DNA from: UBA11524 sp045132495 | Lineage (GTDB): Bacteria; Bacillota; Clostridia; Christensenellales; Aristaeellaceae | Assembly (NCBI GenBank): GCA_045132495.1 | Contig: JBGUSK010000039.1 | Span: forward strand, 1-6,659 | Direction of reading: 5' to 3' | Length of the DNA stretch: 6,659 nucleotides | Part shown: in pieces, positions 5,721-6,659 of the stretch | How the letters are laid out: each line of letters begins with the position of its first letter | How positions within the stretch are numbered: the stretch's first letter is position 1 | The notes under the pieces: generated by a model | What the model saw: the letters and a program-made list of their open reading frames with translations, nothing else | The model's database searches: none | Told to the model about the DNA's origin: nothing | Program-made: the position numbers and the translations under genes

Positions 5721-5768
5721 CTTAAGGGTGTAACACCCTTAAGCGGGGTGCAGGGGCGGTGCCCCTGC
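5721..5768. repeat. Tandem palindromes after the kinase stop codon
   Basis: CTTAAGGGTG (5721-5730) pairs perfectly with CACCCTTAAG (5734-5743) around TAA. GCAGGGGC (5750-5757) pairs perfectly with GCCCCTGC (5761-5768) around GGT. The two hairpins are separated by CGGGGT, and the second abuts the kinase stop. Neither has a good T tail, so they look more like a dispersed palindromic element or mRNA 3'-end stabiliser than simple terminators. Whether copies occur elsewhere in the genome cannot be judged here. Confidence 0.55.
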
Positions 5769-6659
5769 TTAGCGCTGCACGCGGCCGGTGCCGGAGCCCT
5801 TCATCAGGCTCTCGACTTCCGCCACGGACACGCGGTTGTAGTCGCCGATGATGGTGTGCTTCAGGCAGGAAGCAGCCACAGCGAACTCCAGCGCGGACTT
5901 TTCGTCCTCGTAGGTGTTCAGACCGTAGATCAGGCCGCCGCCGAAGGAGTCGCCGCCGCCAACGCGGTCAACGATATCGGTGATGGCGTACTTGCGGGAC
6001 AGGAAGAAGTTCTTGCCGTTGTACAGGCAGGCGCGCCAGTCGTTGTGGTTGGCGCTCTTGGACTCGCGCAGGGTGATGGCAACGCGCTTGATGTTGGGGT
6101 AGGTCTCCATGGCCAGAGAAGCGATCGCCTTGTAGTTCTCGATGTTCAGCTCGCCCTCTTCCACGTCGCCCTGGGACTCAGCCTTCAGGCACAGGGCCTT
6201 CTGGAAGTCTTCCTCGTTTGCGATGACGGTATCGACGTACTTGACCAGCTCGGTCATGACTTCGTCAGCACGCTTGCCGTACTTCCACAGGTTCTTGCGG
6301 TAGTTCAGGTCGCAGGAGACGTGCACGCCGCGGGCCTTACAGGCCTTCAGGGCTTCCAGGGTCAGGTCAGCAGCGCCCTGGGAGATGGCGGGGGTGATGC
6401 CGGTGAAGTGGAACCAGGTCGCGCCTTCCAGCACGGAATCCCAGTCGATGTCGCCGGGCTTGGCTTCGCAGATGGAAGAGCCGGCACGGTCATAGATGAC
6501 CTTGGAGGGACGCTGCACAGCGCCGGTCTCCAGGAAGTAGATGCCCACGCGGTTGCCGCCGCGGACGATCTTGCTGGTATCAACGCCAAAGCCGCGCAGC
6601 TCACGGATGCAGGCGTCTGCCACGTCGTTCTTGGGCAGAACGGTCACGAAAGCGGTATC
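5769..6659 (-). CDS. kdgK: 2-keto-3-deoxygluconate kinase, PfkB family (5' end outside window)
   Basis: The frame is open to the right edge, so 296 C-terminal residues are visible; numbering is from the first visible codon. The GTG at 6647 is internal, since DTAFVTVLP before and around it is the normal early part of KDG kinases. About 45 N-terminal residues are likely missing. Visible features are GVDTSKIVRGGNRVGIYFLE (25-44), the RPSKVIYDRAGSSI substrate segment (50-63), DLNYRKNLW (117-125), VIANEEDF (145-152) and the anion-hole/catalytic motif DRVGGGDSFGGG (231-242) with catalytic Asp 237. It phosphorylates 2-keto-3-deoxygluconate with ATP in hexuronate (pectin, glucuronide) catabolism. The substrate is inferred from the DLNYR and YDRAGS segments; a related sugar acid remains possible. 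Codons are strongly biased to C or G endings, suggesting high expression. The C-terminus GRVQR is intact. Confidence 0.93.
   Translation of the reverse strand, partial: DTAFVTVLPKNDVADACIRELRGFGVDTSKIVRGGNRVGIYFLETGAVQRPSKVIYDRAGSSICEAKPGDIDWDSVLEGATWFHFTGITPAISQGAADLTLEALKACKARGVHVSCDLNYRKNLWKYGKRADEVMTELVKYVDTVIANEEDFQKALCLKAESQGDVEEGELNIENYKAIASLAMETYPNIKRVAITLRESKSANHNDWRACLYNGKNFFLSRKYAITDIVDRVGGGDSFGGGLIYGLNTYEDEKSALEFAVAASCLKHTIIGDYNRVSVAEVESLMKGSGTGRVQR

Overview
The window looks like chromosomal DNA from a fairly GC-rich Clostridia-type Firmicute, perhaps a gut bacterium. This is inferred from consensus AGGAGG-type ribosome binding sites, TTGACA/TATTAT-type promoters, compact gene spacing, a PadR regulator paired with a DUF4097 protein, and a KDG kinase resembling those of gut Clostridia. 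I cannot name a genus. There is no sign of an insertion sequence, phage, CRISPR array, tRNA or rRNA.

Layout, left to right. (1) The plus-strand 3' part of a membrane-type sugar-nucleotide 4,6-dehydratase (WbpM/PglF/CapD class) is cut by the left edge. It ends at a hairpin whose 3' arm is also the ribosome binding site of a 66-residue, two-helix, Cys-tailed membrane protein. (2) A bidirectional terminator separates that gene from a convergent NADP-type isocitrate dehydrogenase (icd). The icd promoter overlaps a perfect inverted repeat. (3) The 294-base divergent region (2725-3018) carries the icd promoter, about 110 bases (2791-2900) where I see only weak hairpins, an A/T tract, and a strong rightward promoter flanked by two similar 23-base inverted repeats. 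(4) That promoter drives a tight operon: an unrecognised 54-residue ORF, a PadR regulator, and a 404-residue protein with a HAAS-like N-terminal domain and a nine-repeat DUF4097 beta-helix. A 14-bp hairpin ends it. (5) On the minus strand follow an FMN-binding split-barrel (PPOX-like) protein and a GNAT acetyltransferase, probably co-transcribed. Beyond them lie an intergenic region with three hairpins and the 3' part of a 2-keto-3-deoxygluconate kinase cut by the right edge.

Functional reading. The flanking genes are ordinary metabolism: surface glycan precursor synthesis, the TCA-cycle NADPH step, and hexuronate catabolism. The distinctive unit is the PadR operon. Its twin operators suggest autoregulation in which PadR represses its own promoter until a ligand or stress releases it. 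The products would then be a soluble beta-helix protein and a tiny basic protein of unknown role. The regulation and any role in envelope or drug stress are inferences from the family, not shown by the sequence.
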